DNA of 64,000 nt from Streptosporangium oxazolinicum. GTDB lineage: Bacteria > Actinomycetota > Actinomycetes > Streptosporangiales > Streptosporangiaceae. The stretch is taken from contig NZ_BAABAQ010000007.1 in NCBI RefSeq assembly GCF_039537505.1, positions 248,001-312,000 of the forward strand, given 5' to 3'. Below, piece after piece: positions 62,316-64,000 of this stretch. Made by a program: the position numbers and the translations under genes. Every line of letters begins with the position of its first letter. Position 1 is the first letter of the stretch. The notes beneath the pieces were generated by a model. It ran no database searches, was not told the origin of the DNA, and saw only the letters and a program-made list of their open reading frames with translations.

Positions 62316-64000
62316 TCAGCCCAGGGCGTGGTCGAGGTTGAACGCCGCGCTGATCAGTGCGAGGTGGGTGAAGGCCTGCGGGAAGTTACCGAGCTGCTCG
62401 CCGGTCTGCCCGATCTCCTCGGCGTACAGGCCGAGGTGGTTGGCGTACGTGAGCATCTTCTCGAACGCCAGCCGTGCCTCGTCCAGGCGCCCGGCGCGGG
62501 TGAGCCCCTCGACGTACCAGAACGAGCAGATCGAGAACGTGCCGTCCTCCCCGCGCAGCCCGTCCGGGCTGACCGCGGGGTCGTAGCGGTAGACCAGCGA
62601 GTCGGACACCAGGTTCGCGCCGAGCGCGTCGAGGGTGGAGAGCCACTTCGGGTCGGTGGGGGAGACGAACTTCGCCATCGGCATCATCAGCACCGAGGAG
62701 TCGAGGACGTCGTCGTCGAAGTGCTGGACGAACGCCCGCAGCTCCTCCGACCAGCCGTGCCGCATGATCTGCCGGTAGATCGCGTCGCGGGCCAGCTGCC
62801 AGCGCGGGGTGTCGGCGGGCAGCCCGCGGTGGGCGGCCATCCGCATGGCCCGTTCGATCGCCACCCAGCACATCAGCCGCGAGTAGACGAAGTCCTTGCG
62901 CCCGCCGCGCGTCTCCCACACGCCCTCGTCGGGCTGGTCCCAGTTGTCGCAGACCCAGTCGACCAGGAGGTGGACGTCGTCCCAGAGGGCGCTGGAGATC
63001 GGCTGGTGCCACTTGTCGTAGAGGTAGACGGAGTCGAGGAGGGCGCCGTAGATGTCCAGCTGGAGCTGGTCCACGGCGGCGTTCCCGACGCGTACCGGGG
63101 CCGAGCCCTGGTAGCCCTCGAGGTGGGACAGCTCGATCTCGGGCAGCTCGGTGCGCCCGTCGATGCCGTACATGATCTGCAGGGGACCGGAGGCGCCGCC
63201 GCCGTCGCGGCTGACGTGTTTGGACAGGAAGCCCATGAACGCCTCGGCCTCCTCGCCGAAGCCCAGCCGCAGCAGCGCGTACACGCAGAACGCCGAGTCG
63301 CGGATCCAGACGTAGCGGTAGTCCCAGTTGCGCTCCCCGCCGACCTGCTCGGGCAGGCTGGTCGTCGCGGCGGCCACGATCCCGCCGGTCGGCGCGTACG
63401 TGAGGAGCTTCAGCGTCAGCGCGGACCGGTGGACCATCTCCCGCCACCGGCCCCGGTAGCGTGACGAGGACAGCCAGTGGCGCCAGTACGCCACGGTCGC
63501 GGCGAACTCCTGCTCGGCCTCCTCGATCGGGCACGAGCGCAGCGCCACGTCGTCGCCGAACCTGTCGAGGGCGAACACCGCGCACTCGCCCTCGCTGAGT
63601 TTGAACTCCGAGCGCACGTCCTGGCCGTCCGCCTCCAGGGTGACGCTGGAGAACAGGGTGAGGGACAGCGACGGCGACTCGAAGACCGCCCGGTCCCGGT
63701 GCATGCTCAGGACGTGGGCCTGCCTGCCGTAGTCGAACCTCGGCGCCACCCGCGCCCGGAACGACAGCGCCCCTCGGACGCACCTCACCCGCCGGATCAG
63801 CCGGTGCCTGGCGCCGTCGCGCGTGTCGCCGACGATCGGCATGAAGTCCTGGACCTCACCCACCCCGTCGGCGGCGGAGAAGCGGGTGATCAGTACGTTG
63901 GTGTCGGGGAAGTAGAACTGCCTGGTCCTGGCCGGGGCGTCCGCGCGCAGCTCGAACGACCCGCCCCGCTCCGCGTCCAGGATCGAGCCGAACACGCTGG
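62316..64000 (-). CDS. GH15-family glucoamylase/trehalase-like protein, 5' end cut by window
   Basis: At least 560 aa, continuing past the right edge. The first visible codons, SVFGSILDAERGG, correspond to a point about 30-40 residues into usual family members. The N-terminal beta-sandwich is followed by an (alpha/alpha)6 barrel. GGERNWDYRYVWIRDSAF and HLEGYQGSAPVRVGNAAVDQLQLDIYG are the GH15 hallmarks, with acidic catalytic candidates in WDQPDEGVWETRGG and the C-terminal YAEEIGQTGEQLGNFPQAFTH. Actinobacterial members often hydrolyse trehalose or alpha-glucans; which applies here cannot be read. Confidence 0.92.
   Translation of the reverse strand, partial: SVFGSILDAERGGSFELRADAPARTRQFYFPDTNVLITRFSAADGVGEVQDFMPIVGDTRDGARHRLIRRVRCVRGALSFRARVAPRFDYGRQAHVLSMHRDRAVFESPSLSLTLFSSVTLEADGQDVRSEFKLSEGECAVFALDRFGDDVALRSCPIEEAEQEFAATVAYWRHWLSSSRYRGRWREMVHRSALTLKLLTYAPTGGIVAAATTSLPEQVGGERNWDYRYVWIRDSAFCVYALLRLGFGEEAEAFMGFLSKHVSRDGGGASGPLQIMYGIDGRTELPEIELSHLEGYQGSAPVRVGNAAVDQLQLDIYGALLDSVYLYDKWHQPISSALWDDVHLLVDWVCDNWDQPDEGVWETRGGRKDFVYSRLMCWVAIERAMRMAAHRGLPADTPRWQLARDAIYRQIMRHGWSEELRAFVQHFDDDVLDSSVLMMPMAKFVSPTDPKWLSTLDALGANLVSDSLVYRYDPAVSPDGLRGEDGTFSICSFWYVEGLTRAGRLDEARLAFEKMLTYANHLGLYAEEIGQTGEQLGNFPQAFTHLALISAAFNLDHALG

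Overview
The window is very GC-rich actinomycete DNA with strong third-position GC bias. Three gene types point to a filamentous actinomycete of the Streptosporangiales (Streptosporangium or Nonomuraea-like) or a close relative. These are PF04672 (DUF574) SAM-methyltransferases, a DUF397 / XRE-DUF5753 / HATPase locus, and several F420-type PPOX and deazaflavin reductases. The placement is inference; there is no rRNA to test it. I found no tRNA, rRNA, CRISPR array, insertion sequence or prophage.

Layout. 1-12.5 kb is a peptidoglycan-recycling island. It has a Dpp/Opp-type ABC importer (end of one permease, a second permease, two ATPases), a double-GNAT protein, MurQ, an AmiE-like serine hydrolase, a divergently transcribed NagZ and RpiR/MurR-type regulator, a Tat-exported GHL10-type hydrolase, and AnmK. 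A 27-bp near-palindrome lies between nagZ and the GHL10 gene and is a good MurR operator candidate. 12.6-21.3 kb is mixed: a LysR regulator, a frameshifted secreted protein, a flavoprotein, a GNAT, a small unknown ORF, an NAD(P)H:FMN reductase, a lipid kinase and phosphoglucomutase. 21.6-24.4 kb is a sugar-catabolic operon (ROK kinase, isomerase, Gfo/Idh/MocA dehydrogenase) behind a LacI-type palindrome. 24.6-30 kb holds a divergent pair sharing a symmetrical -10, an amine-oxidase-like flavoprotein, a PPOX protein, a fasciclin lipoprotein-like secreted protein and RecQ. 30.2-34.2 kb has two paralogous DUF574 methyltransferases and the HATPase/DUF397/XRE regulatory locus. 34.3-41.8 kb has an SDR-DUF2867 protein, a TetR with three palindromic operators, a molybdenum hydroxylase operon, a DDN-type reductase, and a divergent NAD(P)-binding protein/HxlR pair. 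41.9-50.8 kb has a two-component system divergent to an ABC-2 exporter, a low-molecular-weight phosphatase, a TetR/SDR/alcohol-dehydrogenase group, two PPOX proteins and peptide deformylase.

50.8-61.7 kb is an aerobic cobalamin cluster: cobL, cobM and cobK on the plus strand converge on cobG-cobH-cobIJ on the minus strand. A cobalamin riboswitch then drives a small repeat-containing leader ORF that is translationally coupled to cobN. The window ends in a two-TM protein and a GH15 enzyme cut by the right edge.

Recurring oddities are short tandem repeats at gene ends and inside linkers (Gly/Thr/Pro-rich insertions in several Cob enzymes and in an ABC ATPase tail), and a series of genes whose -10 hexamer (TANNNT) ends exactly 7-8 nt before the start codon, which predicts leaderless mRNAs.
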